Assembly (NCBI GenBank): GCA_038531945.1
Contig: JBCBBH010000003.1
Location: 124,001 to 188,000 of the forward strand
Source: CALBPI01 sp038531945
GTDB taxonomy: Bacteria > Pseudomonadota > Gammaproteobacteria > Steroidobacterales > Woeseiaceae
Reading direction: 5' to 3'
DNA length: 64,000 bases
The notes beneath the pieces are model-generated. The model did no database searches. It saw only the letters and a program-made list of their open reading frames with translations, and was not told the DNA's origin. Made by a program: the position numbers and the translations under genes. Each line of letters opens with the position of its first letter. The stretch's first letter is position 1. Shown here piece after piece: positions 9,284-18,206 of the stretch.

Positions 9284-9352
9284 TTGGCTTAGCGATTCGG
9301 CGTATTACCAAAGCTTTGTGGTTAGGGCTTACGGTCACTGATTGAAATCACC

Positions 9353-10702
9353 TCAAAAAACCATCCCGATCCGCGTCCCTTGCGGCTCAGCGTCCGTGAT
9401 GGTCACGGACCCGCCATGCGCAATCATGACCTGGCGGGTCAGCGCCAATCCAACGCCCGAGCCGCCGGTTCGGGTTGAGAAGTAGGGCACAAACACGCGG
9501 TCGCGCATCGACTCCGGGATTCCATCGCCGTTGTCCTGAACTTCGATAACGACCCGACCGCGTCGATTCCGACGGCCAATGAGTCTGATTTCGGGCTGAT
9601 CAATGCTCGCCAGTGCATCCATCGCATTGCGGACCAGATTGATCAACACTTGCTCAAGCTGCTGGCGATCACCGCGCAACTGGAGATCGTTTGCAGGTGT
9701 CTGGGCAGTCAGCGAAATACCCGCTGCTAAGACTTCAGCCGATACCAGCAACTCCATGTCGGACAGTAGTTCTGATACAGAAAGAGTGTCCATTTTCGGT
9801 GCGGGTAGCCGAGTGAACCGGCGGTATCCTTGCACGAAACCCATGAGCGAATCGGCCCGCTGCGCAACGGTTGAAATCGCCTCACGAGCCTGGGTCTGAC
9901 TGTTGCCCGACTCGTCATCGAGAAGCGTCCTCGCGGTATTGGCAAGCGATGCCACCGGCGTCAGCGAGTTCATGATCTCGTGGGCGAGCACCTGGGCCAT
10001 TTGTTGCCATGCTTCGAGTTCACTCGCAGCCAGAGCATCGCCAATGTTCTGCAACGTGATCAGTCGTTGGTGCTCGTTGCCGACAACGATTTCCGTCAAC
10101 GACAAGGTCATTTTGTGCACGTCGGAATCTTCGGACGGAATGTTGATCAGAGTGGATTGCCCGGGAATCTGCTCGCGGATCGCTTTGACGAGTCCAGGAC
10201 TGATACGCGCGAGATCCTCGACACTGGCGGCCGGGCGCGTGCCAAACAGACGGCGCGCCGCATGGTTGTGCAGCACAACGCGTTCACTGGCAATCACACT
10301 GAACATTGGCACGGGCACATGCTCTACGATCGATCTCGACTGCAGCTTTTCGGACTCGCCGGCGTTGCGCAGAATCTGCAATCGTTCTGTGATTTCACGC
10401 ATGCTGCGTGCCAGTTCTTCAAAGCCCGCCCCTTTGAGCTTCGGGTCGACTCGATGCGAAAAATCGGCATGGCGAATACTGTCAAAAAAACGACTGACCT
10501 CGCGGTTTGTTCGCTGAACAAAAAACACAAACTCCACGAGCAGTGCGATGCATAACAGTGCGACGACGGTAGGCGTAATGATGAAGCTGGTCTCGAACAA
10601 TAGGTAGGCCAGGAGAATCATCGCGCCGAGCAGCGCGACCGCGCGACCGGTTGCCTGCACCGTGAATCGGTGGCCGAGCGAGATGGATGGGGATGCGCTC
10701 AT
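9353..10702 (-). CDS. NtrY-like membrane sensor histidine kinase
   Basis: Sensor kinase of 449 residues. Two membrane segments lie at about residues 22-38 and 43-62 with almost no periplasmic loop, so the signal is probably sensed in the membrane or cytoplasm. A HAMP-like stretch (about 63-115), a PAS-like domain (about 125-225) and the phospho-accepting H-box LAHEIMNSLTPVASL (His241) follow. The ATPase domain has an N-box LVNLVRNAMDAL, a G1 box VQDNGDGIP and a G2 box GGSGVGLALTRQ. The HEIMNSLTP form is typical of NtrY-type kinases that pair with sigma-54 activators. Its start overlaps the stop of the regulator gene upstream by 4 bp, so the two are translationally coupled and should be partners. 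Confidence 0.92.
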   Translation of the reverse strand: MSASPSISLGHRFTVQATGRAVALLGAMILLAYLLFETSFIITPTVVALLCIALLVEFVFFVQRTNREVSRFFDSIRHADFSHRVDPKLKGAGFEELARSMREITERLQILRNAGESEKLQSRSIVEHVPVPMFSVIASERVVLHNHAARRLFGTRPAASVEDLARISPGLVKAIREQIPGQSTLINIPSEDSDVHKMTLSLTEIVVGNEHQRLITLQNIGDALAASELEAWQQMAQVLAHEIMNSLTPVASLANTARTLLDDESGNSQTQAREAISTVAQRADSLMGFVQGYRRFTRLPAPKMDTLSVSELLSDMELLVSAEVLAAGISLTAQTPANDLQLRGDRQQLEQVLINLVRNAMDALASIDQPEIRLIGRRNRRGRVVIEVQDNGDGIPESMRDRVFVPYFSTRTGGSGVGLALTRQVMIAHGGSVTITDAEPQGTRIGMVF

Positions 10703-12081
10703 AGCCCGTGTTTTTCCATCCGGCGATAGAGCGCCGCTCGCGTTAACCCCAGTTCTTTCGCGGCGCGACTGATATTGAAGCCGTGCTTCTTCAGCGCTAG
10801 AGACACAGTGCGTTTTTCCACTGCCTCGAGATTCAGATCATCCGGCAGTGCGGTGTCAGCTGCGACCGGTTGCGCAGCAACGGTTGGTAATGAAAAGTCG
10901 TCAATCGCGTACTCGTCGTCGCCTTCGGCCATGATGACCGCGCGCTCCATGGCATGCCGAAGTGCTCGAATATTGCCTGGCCAGTCATGTGCGCGAAGCG
11001 CATCCAGCACCGGGCGACTCAGCTTGCGATGCGGTTTGCCATAGCGCTTCTCAAAATACGGCAGGTAGTGTGCAGCCAGCGCTTCGATGTCTTCGGTGCG
11101 ACTGCGCAATGGAGGCAGAACAATCTCCACGGTATTTAATCGAAATAGCAGGTCCTGGCGGAAGCAGTCGGGGTCAGCGAGTTTGTCAGCGCTGAGGTTT
11201 GTCGCTGCGATAAGCCGTACGTCGAACGGTTCCGATCGAGTGCTGCCGACGGGTGTGACACGACGCTGTTCCAGCGCACCGAGCAGTTTCGCCTGTAGAT
11301 GCAGTGGGACGTTACCTACCTCGTCCAGAAACAGCGTGCCGCCGGACGCCGCCACCATGTGGCCGGTTCGATCCTTATGCGCGTCGGTAAACGCGCCTTT
11401 TTTGTGACCAAAGAGCTCACTTTCAAATAACGTCTCTGGGACCGCCCCCAGATCCACCGCGATGAACGGACCTTGTGCGCGACGTGAAGCGTGGTGCACA
11501 GCCCTCGCGACCAGATCTTTTCCTGTACCGTTCTCGCCGAGCACGAGAACATTCGCATCGACCGGGGCAGTGCGACTAATAAGTGCGAGAATTTCCTGCA
11601 TCGCGGGGGAGTTGCCGATCATCGGCTGCGCTGGACCTGCGCTTGCGGCGGTTAGTGTGGCGTTTCGATCTCGCAGACGGGTCGCCTCGGCGCGGGTGGA
11701 CGCGAGCGTCGTGCCCGCGTGCACGGTGGCAAGCAATCGCTCGTTCTGCCAGGGCTTTGTGACGAAATCAGCCGCGCCGTGCTTCATCGCCTGAACCGCT
11801 GTGTCGAGTTCGCCGTGAGCGGTTACCATGATCACAACTTCGTCCGGCTCCCGTTTGAGGAGTCTTTTGAGCCAGGCCAACCCCTGCTCGCCACTGGTTT
11901 CCCCCGGGCCGAAATTCATGTCGAGCAAAACGACCCTCGGACCCGGACCGCGCGCCGCAATTTGCTCCGGGTGGGAGAGTGTGCGGACCTTCGGATACTC
12001 ACGCTCGAGCAGCATTTGAGCCGCCTTCAACACATCGGGGTCGTCATCAACAATCAGCAGTTCGGTGTTCTGGTCTGACAT
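10699..12081 (-). CDS. NtrC-type sigma-54-dependent response regulator
   Basis: Response regulator of 460 residues with three domains. The receiver (about 1-120) has an acidic VDDD pocket, phospho-acceptor Asp54 in LLDMNFGPG and Lys109 in VTKPW. The AAA+ domain (about 155-385) has Walker A GENGTGKD (about 182-189), the sigma-54 contact loop as GAFTDA (about 229-234; Asp instead of Gly at position 5, a variant found in part of the family), Walker B GGTLFLDEVG and an arginine finger region FRQDLLFRLN. The C-terminus is a Fis-type helix-turn-helix (ISRAAKELGLTRAALYRRM). It is divergent from the efflux operon, which carries a sigma-54 promoter, so that operon is the likely target. Confidence 0.94.
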   Translation of the reverse strand: MSDQNTELLIVDDDPDVLKAAQMLLEREYPKVRTLSHPEQIAARGPGPRVVLLDMNFGPGETSGEQGLAWLKRLLKREPDEVVIMVTAHGELDTAVQAMKHGAADFVTKPWQNERLLATVHAGTTLASTRAEATRLRDRNATLTAASAGPAQPMIGNSPAMQEILALISRTAPVDANVLVLGENGTGKDLVARAVHHASRRAQGPFIAVDLGAVPETLFESELFGHKKGAFTDAHKDRTGHMVAASGGTLFLDEVGNVPLHLQAKLLGALEQRRVTPVGSTRSEPFDVRLIAATNLSADKLADPDCFRQDLLFRLNTVEIVLPPLRSRTEDIEALAAHYLPYFEKRYGKPHRKLSRPVLDALRAHDWPGNIRALRHAMERAVIMAEGDDEYAIDDFSLPTVAAQPVAADTALPDDLNLEAVEKRTVSLALKKHGFNISRAAKELGLTRAALYRRMEKHGL

Positions 12082-12190
12082 TGCTTAAAGCGTTCGAGAG
12101 TGTCCGTTTTCGTACAGTTGGTGTTCAGTATCGCACAGGTTTTTTACTACGGCTTGGTCCGGACCCCCGGAACGACAGGGTTTCAAGACT

Positions 12191-12206
12191 TGGCACAAGG
12201 GTTGCA
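12191..12206 (+). promoter_or_regulatory. Sigma-54 promoter of the efflux operon
   Basis: TGGCACAAGGGTTGCA matches the -24/-12 consensus, with exactly 10 nt between the GG and GC dinucleotides. It lies just before the HlyD-type gene and opposite an NtrC-type activator. Transcription would begin near 12217, directly at the ATG at 12218, which makes the start of the first gene uncertain. I did not find a convincing activator-binding palindrome upstream. Confidence 0.82.
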
Positions 12207-12217
12207 ACGGCACCCTC

Positions 12218-13534
12218 ATGAGTCATACGCAAGTCAAAAGCATTCGACCGGATTCGGCCCATCACAGCGGCGCGGCGATGGATCGGGTCGTCACGCGATC
12301 TCGCTGGCAGAAGCTAAGACCGATGGTGCTAATCGTTGCCAGCCTGGTTGCGATGGTCGCGGTTTGGCAGTTCGCGATGCCGCAAGGTGGCAAGACGCTG
12401 AGTGTGGGCGCTAGTCGACTCAATATCGCGACCGTCACTCAGGGCGTCTTCGAAGACTTTATCCCGGTTCGCGGCCGTGTGGTGCCGCGTCGAACGGTGT
12501 TTCTGGATGCCGTGGAAGGCGGGCGGGTTGAGGAAATTTTTGTAGAAGATGGTGCGCGAGTCGCTGCAGGTGCGCCTCTCGTCCGATTGAGTAACACGCA
12601 ACTGCAACTCGACGTGATCGCACGTGAAGCAGAGGTGACGCAACAGCTGAACAACATCAACACATTGCAACTGCAGCTTGAGCAGAATCGTTTGTCACAT
12701 CGACGCACGCTGGTCGATATCGATTATCAGCTCAAGCGACTCGGGAGGATTACGGAAGGCGGTGAGAAGCTCATCGTCGACGGTTTGATCGGTCGCCGTG
12801 AATACGACAACGCACGCGATGAATTCAATTACCAATCACAGCTGCGTGAGGTCACGCTGGAAGCTCAGGCGACTGATGAGCGGCTCCAGCGTGCACAAAT
12901 GGCGCAATTGCGTGACGCATCCGAGCAGCTACAGGCGAACCTAACTGTTGCGCGAGACAATCTATCCAGTCTTAACGTCACGGCACCGGTCGATGGCCAG
13001 GTGACGGCGTTTGATGTTGAGGTCGGTCAGTCACTCGGGCGCGGACAGCGGATAGGACAGATCGACGACCCGGTACGGTTCAAGTTGACGGCTTTGATCG
13101 ATGAATTCTATCTCCCACGGGTCGATATCGGGCTGGCCGCGAGTGTCACTCTGGATGACGTCGAGCACACGATGCGTGTGGTCAAAATCTATCCCGAGGT
13201 CAACAACGGTCAGTTCGAGGTTGACCTGACGTTCAACGGTGACCATCCAGGTAATGTCCGACGCGGTCAGACCGCACAGATTCGGCTGTCTCTCGGCGAT
13301 CCGAGCGACGCGATTCTCATTCCGAATGGTGCCTACTATCAGGACACCGGCGGCAACTGGGTATTCGTTGTTCTGGCCGATAGCAGCGCCGCGGTGCGCC
13401 GTAAGGTTCGATTGGGTCGCCGCAATGCGCGCTTCATCGAAGTGCTCGACGGGCTCGAGGTCGGCGAGCGATTGGTGATTAGCCCATACACCGATTTCGT
13501 GGACCTGGACCGAATTGTTCTTAAATCCGAATGA
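12218..13534 (+). CDS. HlyD/MacA-type periplasmic adaptor (membrane fusion protein)
   Basis: Adaptor subunit of an ABC efflux system, 438 residues from the first ATG. A single inner-membrane anchor (PMVLIVASLVAMVAVWQFAM) is followed by a lipoyl/biotinyl-like half (about residues 75-125), a coiled-coil hairpin of alternating helices (about 125-250), the second lipoyl half (SLNVTAPVDGQVTAFDVEVG) and beta-barrel domains up to the C-terminus. The start is undecided: the ATG at 12218 would make a nearly leaderless mRNA from the sigma-54 promoter, whereas the in-frame ATG at 12278 (Met21, MDRVVTRSRW) would leave a leader of about 60 nt but has no clear ribosome site. The ATPase and permease genes follow on the same strand. 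Confidence 0.9.
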   Translation: MSHTQVKSIRPDSAHHSGAAMDRVVTRSRWQKLRPMVLIVASLVAMVAVWQFAMPQGGKTLSVGASRLNIATVTQGVFEDFIPVRGRVVPRRTVFLDAVEGGRVEEIFVEDGARVAAGAPLVRLSNTQLQLDVIAREAEVTQQLNNINTLQLQLEQNRLSHRRTLVDIDYQLKRLGRITEGGEKLIVDGLIGRREYDNARDEFNYQSQLREVTLEAQATDERLQRAQMAQLRDASEQLQANLTVARDNLSSLNVTAPVDGQVTAFDVEVGQSLGRGQRIGQIDDPVRFKLTALIDEFYLPRVDIGLAASVTLDDVEHTMRVVKIYPEVNNGQFEVDLTFNGDHPGNVRRGQTAQIRLSLGDPSDAILIPNGAYYQDTGGNWVFVVLADSSAAVRRKVRLGRRNARFIEVLDGLEVGERLVISPYTDFVDLDRIVLKSE

Positions 13535-13559
13535 TCTACACAACTGAAGAGTTCAAACA

Positions 13560-14261
13560 ATGGTAGCTACAAAAGCGTTATTGAGTCTGCATGGCATTTC
13601 CAAAACCTACCGCACGGACGAGGTTGAGACGGCGGCGCTTGCGGGGATCGATCTCGAAATCGATGTCGGCGAGTTCGTCGCGATCATGGGACCTTCGGGT
13701 TGCGGTAAGTCGACGCTACTGAACGTGCTCGGCATGCTCGATTCGCCGACCGGCGGTCAGTATGTGTTTCAGGGCGAGGATATTGCGGGTTACAACGAGT
13801 CGCGCCTCGCGCGGCTGAGAAAGCGACACATCGGCATTATTTTCCAGGATTTTCATTTGATCGACGAGTTGAGCGTGCGGGAGAACATCGAACTGGCGCT
13901 GCTCTATCAGAGCGTTAGTGCCGGCGATCGCCGTGCACGCGCCAACGAGGTCATGGATCAGGTCGGCATTGCGCATCGCGCCAATCATCGGCCAGGACAG
14001 CTATCCGGCGGTCAGCAACAGCGGGTGGCGGTCGCCCGAGCGCTGATCGCCAAACCCGATTTGATTCTTGCCGATGAACCCACCGGAAATCTTGACAGCG
14101 TTCACGGCGAAGAGGTGATGGGGATGCTGCGCCGGTTGAACGAACAAGGCGCGACGATCGTCATGGTGACGCATTCGCCAGCGCATGCGGATTGGGCAAA
14201 GCGAACGGTCAATCTGCTGGATGGGCGAGTCGTTGCCCACGATATCCGTCAGGCGATTTGA
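13560..14261 (+). CDS. MacB/LolD-type ABC transporter ATPase
   Basis: ATP-binding subunit of 233 residues, complete for the family. Walker A is GPSGCGKST (about residues 42-50), the Q-loop is IIFQDFHLIDELSV, the ABC signature is LSGGQQQRVAVARAL, Walker B is LILADEPTGNLD and the switch His is in VTHSP. The FQDFHLI and DEPTGNLD forms are those of the MacB/LolD/FtsE group, which work by mechanotransmission rather than by transport through the permease. It sits between the adaptor gene (25 bp gap) and the permease gene (11 bp gap). Confidence 0.95.
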   Translation: MVATKALLSLHGISKTYRTDEVETAALAGIDLEIDVGEFVAIMGPSGCGKSTLLNVLGMLDSPTGGQYVFQGEDIAGYNESRLARLRKRHIGIIFQDFHLIDELSVRENIELALLYQSVSAGDRRARANEVMDQVGIAHRANHRPGQLSGGQQQRVAVARALIAKPDLILADEPTGNLDSVHGEEVMGMLRRLNEQGATIVMVTHSPAHADWAKRTVNLLDGRVVAHDIRQAI

Positions 14262-14272
14262 GGAGATCTCGG

Positions 14273-16729
14273 ATGTTTCGCAATTATCTGATGACGGCGC
14301 TGCGCAATCACATGAGACAGTTCGGTTTTACGCTGATTTCAGTCGCAGGTCTGATGCTGGGGCTGGCGGTTGCGACGCTTGCGTTACTCCATGTGTGGCA
14401 GGAAACGCACTTCGATCATCACGTACCGTCGCACGAGCGAATCTATCTTGTGGAAACACAACGTAGTCAACCGGGGCGGAGCGACCAATTGTTGCTGACG
14501 GCGCCCGGCCCGTTGGCGCCTACCGCAGCTGAGTCGATCGAAGGAATCGAGAAGGCGGTGCGGGTCTGGCAGGCCTGGTACACGCTATCCGTGGGCGAAC
14601 GATTGGAATTCAACTATCCGCTCATTGCAGTCGATACGGACTTTCCTGAGTTCATTGGCGTCGAGATGATCGAAGGTTCAATCGAAGCACTGGCAAATCC
14701 GAGCGCCGCGCTCGTCTCGAAGTCAATGGCAGAACGGTTGTTTGCCGGGGGGCCGTACCTCGGGCAAACCGTCACGCTAGGTGGCTATCGAGAAGTTGAG
14801 ATCGGCGGAGTGTATGAAGACTTCCCCGCTACTAGTCACATTGATTCGCAGCTTATGCTCTCGATGACGTCACCTGCCATCACCGATCGGCGGGTGCAGT
14901 TTGAAACCAACTGGAATACGTTTGGCCTGTACACGTATGTTCGACTGGAGCCGCGTGTAGACCCTGCGGCAGTCGGCGAAGCGATCGAAGCGCTCGCGCA
15001 TCGAAACGTACGCCCTGCAGACGGCGTGCGGATAGAGGATACGTTGCGGCTTTCGCTTGAGTCTTTGACGGATTTACACCTGAACGGAAAAGACTATGTA
15101 CAAAGGCCGACCGAAATCGTTGGCAATCGAACGGCAATCGCGATCGCCGTGACCATAGCGATACTCGTTTTGATCGTTGCCTGCATCAATGCAATCAATA
15201 TCGCGACCGCGAGAAGCGCGGATCGCGCGCACGAAGTGGGCCTGCGCAAGGTGGTGGGTGCAAGTCGTTCGCAGCTTATTGTGCAGTTCCTTGGGGAATC
15301 GGCGTTGTTGGTTCTCGTGGCCATGGTCGGAGCGTTGGTGATCGTCGAGCTGACCGCGGGTCCTGCCGGAGATTTTATTGGACGCACCTTTTCGCTGTCG
15401 GTGCTGCTGCAGCCGGGGGCGCTCGCTTTGTTCGCGCTGCTGGTTGTCGCCGTCGTGCTGTTGTCGGGCCTCTATCCAGCATTTGTACTGGCGAACTTCA
15501 AACCCGCTCGTATATTTCAGCCAGCTACCCCACGACAGCGGTTCTCACTGCGCTCCGCCCTGGTTGTGTTTCAGTTTGTCACGTCGATTTGCCTGATGGT
15601 AATGGCTGGTACAGTCTGGCAGCAGGTCCGGTTTCTCGAAACGGCGGACCTCGGATTCAATCGCGACGATGTCATCTTGCTGTTCGGCACGCGCCGAGGA
15701 CCTGAAGGTACGATTCAGCTGACCCGCAGCCTTAAGCAGGCGATCGGGGGTAAACCGGGTATTGTTGATATCAGCGGCACCCACTCCTCGCCTTCGTGGG
15801 ACTACGCAGACGAGGCGAATCTTCGGCGCGCCGCAACACCGCGGGATGCGTCCACGACGGTGGATCGGCTGGCGGTCGGAACCGACTTTTTCGACGTCCT
15901 GTTAATCGAACCCGTTGCGGGACGCGCTTTTGATATGGACTACGGGCCAGATCGCGCGCAGTGGGATTTTGCTAATCGCTCCGAGGTCGAGTTGCCGTTG
16001 ATTTTGAACATGGCGGCCGTCAGCACTTTGGGTTACAACGCCCCGGAAGACGCCATCGGTGAAGCAATGAATTTCGAAATATCGTCCGGAGAAGACCGCG
16101 CGAGCCGAGTGGTTGGGGTCGTGCCAGATTTTCACTTCAAGTCACTGAAATCGAAAATACGGCCGATGGTGTTCTTTCCGGACCCATCACGCTTCAACGC
16201 GATGATGGTGCGTATTGATGGCGACCGACGTGACGAGGCCATTGCATCGCTCGAAGCAGGATGGGACCAAGTGTTGCAAGGGCAGGCACTCTCGCGCGCT
16301 TATCTGGATCGCGAGCTGGTCACACAGTATGTCTCGGAACAACGTCAGTTCACGGTGTTGGCAGCGCTCGCAGGTGTTGCGGTATTCATTGCGATGCTCG
16401 GGTTGGTCGGTCTTCTGGCGCATGCGGTGACTTCGCGACGTCGCGAGATATCACTGCGGAAAGTGCTCGGTGCCGAAGTGCGGGATGTTCTGCGGTTGTT
16501 CCTATGGCAGTTTTCCCGGCCGGTATTGGTTGCGGTGCTGATCGCTTGGCCGATCGCATGGATTCTCGCGGAACGTTGGTTGTCCGGTTTTGCCTATCGG
16601 ATCAGTCTTGCTTGGTGGGTCTTTATTGGTGCTGGTCTGATTGCGCTGGGTATCACCTGGGCACTGACGGCCGCTCAGGTGCTGAAGGTGTCGCGAACGA
16701 TGCCCGCGCAGGTGCTTCAAGCCCGATAG
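14273..16729 (+). CDS. FtsX/MacB-type ABC transporter permease
   Basis: Permease of 818 residues from the ATG at 14273, chosen because GAGGAGAT lies 5-11 bp before it; an earlier in-frame ATG at 14192 would overlap the ATPase gene by 70 bp and has no such site. The architecture is the double MacB layout: an N-terminal membrane helix, a large periplasmic MacB_PCD-like domain, three helices with an FtsX domain (ARSADRAHEVGLRKVVGASRSQL), a second periplasmic domain, and a second FtsX domain (SRRREISLRKVLGAEVRDVL). This differs from short MacB, which has four helices. Together with the two genes before it, it would form a tripartite machine. The substrate is unknown; peptides or antibiotics are common for the family. 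An outer-membrane channel gene is not seen nearby. Confidence 0.92.
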   Translation: MFRNYLMTALRNHMRQFGFTLISVAGLMLGLAVATLALLHVWQETHFDHHVPSHERIYLVETQRSQPGRSDQLLLTAPGPLAPTAAESIEGIEKAVRVWQAWYTLSVGERLEFNYPLIAVDTDFPEFIGVEMIEGSIEALANPSAALVSKSMAERLFAGGPYLGQTVTLGGYREVEIGGVYEDFPATSHIDSQLMLSMTSPAITDRRVQFETNWNTFGLYTYVRLEPRVDPAAVGEAIEALAHRNVRPADGVRIEDTLRLSLESLTDLHLNGKDYVQRPTEIVGNRTAIAIAVTIAILVLIVACINAINIATARSADRAHEVGLRKVVGASRSQLIVQFLGESALLVLVAMVGALVIVELTAGPAGDFIGRTFSLSVLLQPGALALFALLVVAVVLLSGLYPAFVLANFKPARIFQPATPRQRFSLRSALVVFQFVTSICLMVMAGTVWQQVRFLETADLGFNRDDVILLFGTRRGPEGTIQLTRSLKQAIGGKPGIVDISGTHSSPSWDYADEANLRRAATPRDASTTVDRLAVGTDFFDVLLIEPVAGRAFDMDYGPDRAQWDFANRSEVELPLILNMAAVSTLGYNAPEDAIGEAMNFEISSGEDRASRVVGVVPDFHFKSLKSKIRPMVFFPDPSRFNAMMVRIDGDRRDEAIASLEAGWDQVLQGQALSRAYLDRELVTQYVSEQRQFTVLAALAGVAVFIAMLGLVGLLAHAVTSRRREISLRKVLGAEVRDVLRLFLWQFSRPVLVAVLIAWPIAWILAERWLSGFAYRISLAWWVFIGAGLIALGITWALTAAQVLKVSRTMPAQVLQAR

Positions 16730-16830
16730 GTCCGCCGACCTTCCAGTGTGCAAATCACGTAACCGACTGAAAATATGCAGGGTATTCACGCCTTATTGGT
16801 GTATCCGGGTTTGCTTGGTAGGCTGTTCAA

Positions 16831-17265
16831 ATGAACACGAAAGCCTGTGACAACTACCAGAAAAAGCGTGCGCCAAAGAAAGTGCAGCTGGAAAAGGACT
16901 TTGCGGGAATTCGGGCCGGCCAGTGGATGTTCGTTGGTACGCCGCAGATTGTCGCAAAGTATCTCGAGGGCATCCCGCAGGGGGAGACAGTATCCATTCC
17001 GAAGCTGCGCAATCAGATTGCCCGTCGCCATCGGTGCGACGCGATGTGTCCCGTGTCGACAGCCATTTTCCTGCGAATCGTCGCGGACTGGGCCGTTGAA
17101 GAAATGGATGCTGGCGTGCCGGTCGATCAGGTCGCGCCGTTTTGGCGGGCCATCGGACCGGACGACAGAATCGCGAGAAAGCTGGCGATCGATAGCACCA
17201 GACTCCAGGCGCTTCGGGAAGCAGAGCAGTCGTCACCAAGCGCAACCGACCCGACCCCCTGTTGA
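16831..17265 (+). CDS. MGMT/ATL-fold protein lacking the active-site cysteine
   Basis: Small cytoplasmic protein of 144 residues. The middle (IVAKYLEGIPQGETVSIPKLRNQIA) resembles the DNA-binding winged helix of O6-methylguanine-DNA methyltransferases, with the IPxGxTxS signature. Where the enzymes have PCHR, this protein has PFWR (about residues 104-107), so it cannot accept an alkyl group; the alkyltransferase-like proteins also replace that Cys by another residue. The following RIARKL and the ALREAE helix also fit the fold. It may flag alkylated DNA or simply bind DNA. The stop codon overlaps the start of the ThuA-like gene (TGATG), which suggests coupled translation, although a functional link is not obvious. 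Confidence 0.6.
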   Translation: MNTKACDNYQKKRAPKKVQLEKDFAGIRAGQWMFVGTPQIVAKYLEGIPQGETVSIPKLRNQIARRHRCDAMCPVSTAIFLRIVADWAVEEMDAGVPVDQVAPFWRAIGPDDRIARKLAIDSTRLQALREAEQSSPSATDPTPC

Positions 17266-18131
17266 TGGGATCGCTTCTGTTCTGTTGCCGCTTTGTGGCT
17301 CTGGTCGTCTGTGTTTGCCTGGTCGCATGCAGCGGCCCAGTCGCTCATGTGCCTTTCGTGACGGCCGAGCCGCCGGAGATTTCGGTGTATATGAAGACGC
17401 CAGCCGTGCTGGTGTTCTCCGGTACCCGTGGTTGGCGTCACAACGAGGGTATCGCCGGTGCCGATCTGTTCTTCGCGCGCGCGGCGACAGAGCGCAGTCT
17501 TGGTCTGTTCACGACCGAGAATCCTGCCGTTTTCAACCCTCGCGATCTTGCGCGCTTCGACCTTGTCGTTTTCAACAACGTGACCGGCATGGTGCTTGGT
17601 GAGGCACAACGTGCGGCATTCGAGGATTGGATGAGCGCGGGCGGCGCATGGATCGGGCTGCATGGTGCGGGTGATGGTTCGATGAGTGAGTGGTCTTGGT
17701 ATCAGGATTCACTGATCGACACGAAATTTATCGGCCACACCATGGGACCGCAGTTTCAAGCGGCCACGTTGGAGGGTCTGGCTTTGACGCATCCGATTCT
17801 GGACGGCTTGCCACTTCGCTGGACTCACACCGATGAGTGGTACAGCTTTGATCGAGTGCCGTCGCCATCGGGTGCAACACTGCTGGTTGGTGCTGACGAG
17901 TCAACCTACGAACCGCGAAACCGGATCGTTTCGCGCTGGCCGACAGATCTCAGCATGGGGTCGTCTGTTGTCGACCATCCGGTGATCTGGGCAATCTGCC
18001 AACCGAAGTTTCGCGGGTTTTATTCTGCGTTAGGACATAGCTTCGAGACCTATGATTCCGTGCACTATCGTCGACTGTTGAATAACGCGGTCGACTGGGT
18101 AATGCGCGCGGACTCAGAGCCGTGTGAGTGA
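17265..18131 (+). CDS. ThuA-like domain lipoprotein
   Basis: Exported protein of 288 residues. The signal peptide ends in LVAC, a lipobox, so it should be lipid-anchored. The body is a ThuA-like (glutamine-amidotransferase-like) domain: AVLVFSGTRGWRHNEGIAGADLF at the start, the FDLVVFNNVTG strand, the GAWIGLHGAGDG turn and HTDEWYSFD. The family name comes from trehalose utilisation genes, but most members, including exported ones near sugar-degradation genes, have no proven activity. The start is the ATG at 17265 that overlaps the previous stop; a TTG three bases earlier is possible. No sugar-utilisation genes are adjacent. Confidence 0.85.
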   Translation: MGSLLFCCRFVALVVCVCLVACSGPVAHVPFVTAEPPEISVYMKTPAVLVFSGTRGWRHNEGIAGADLFFARAATERSLGLFTTENPAVFNPRDLARFDLVVFNNVTGMVLGEAQRAAFEDWMSAGGAWIGLHGAGDGSMSEWSWYQDSLIDTKFIGHTMGPQFQAATLEGLALTHPILDGLPLRWTHTDEWYSFDRVPSPSGATLLVGADESTYEPRNRIVSRWPTDLSMGSSVVDHPVIWAICQPKFRGFYSALGHSFETYDSVHYRRLLNNAVDWVMRADSEPCE

Positions 18132-18206
18132 CGCCTGGTCGAGCTTGGCCGGACTCGCGAAATCTCGCATAATCGTGCGGTCGGTTTCGACCAGGGGCAG
18201 CGCGGT

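Noticed and set aside
14192..14272. Extended start of the ABC permease overlapping the ATPase gene
   Set aside because: The ATG at 14273 is preceded by GAGGAGAT and starts with a normal FtsX-type N-terminus.
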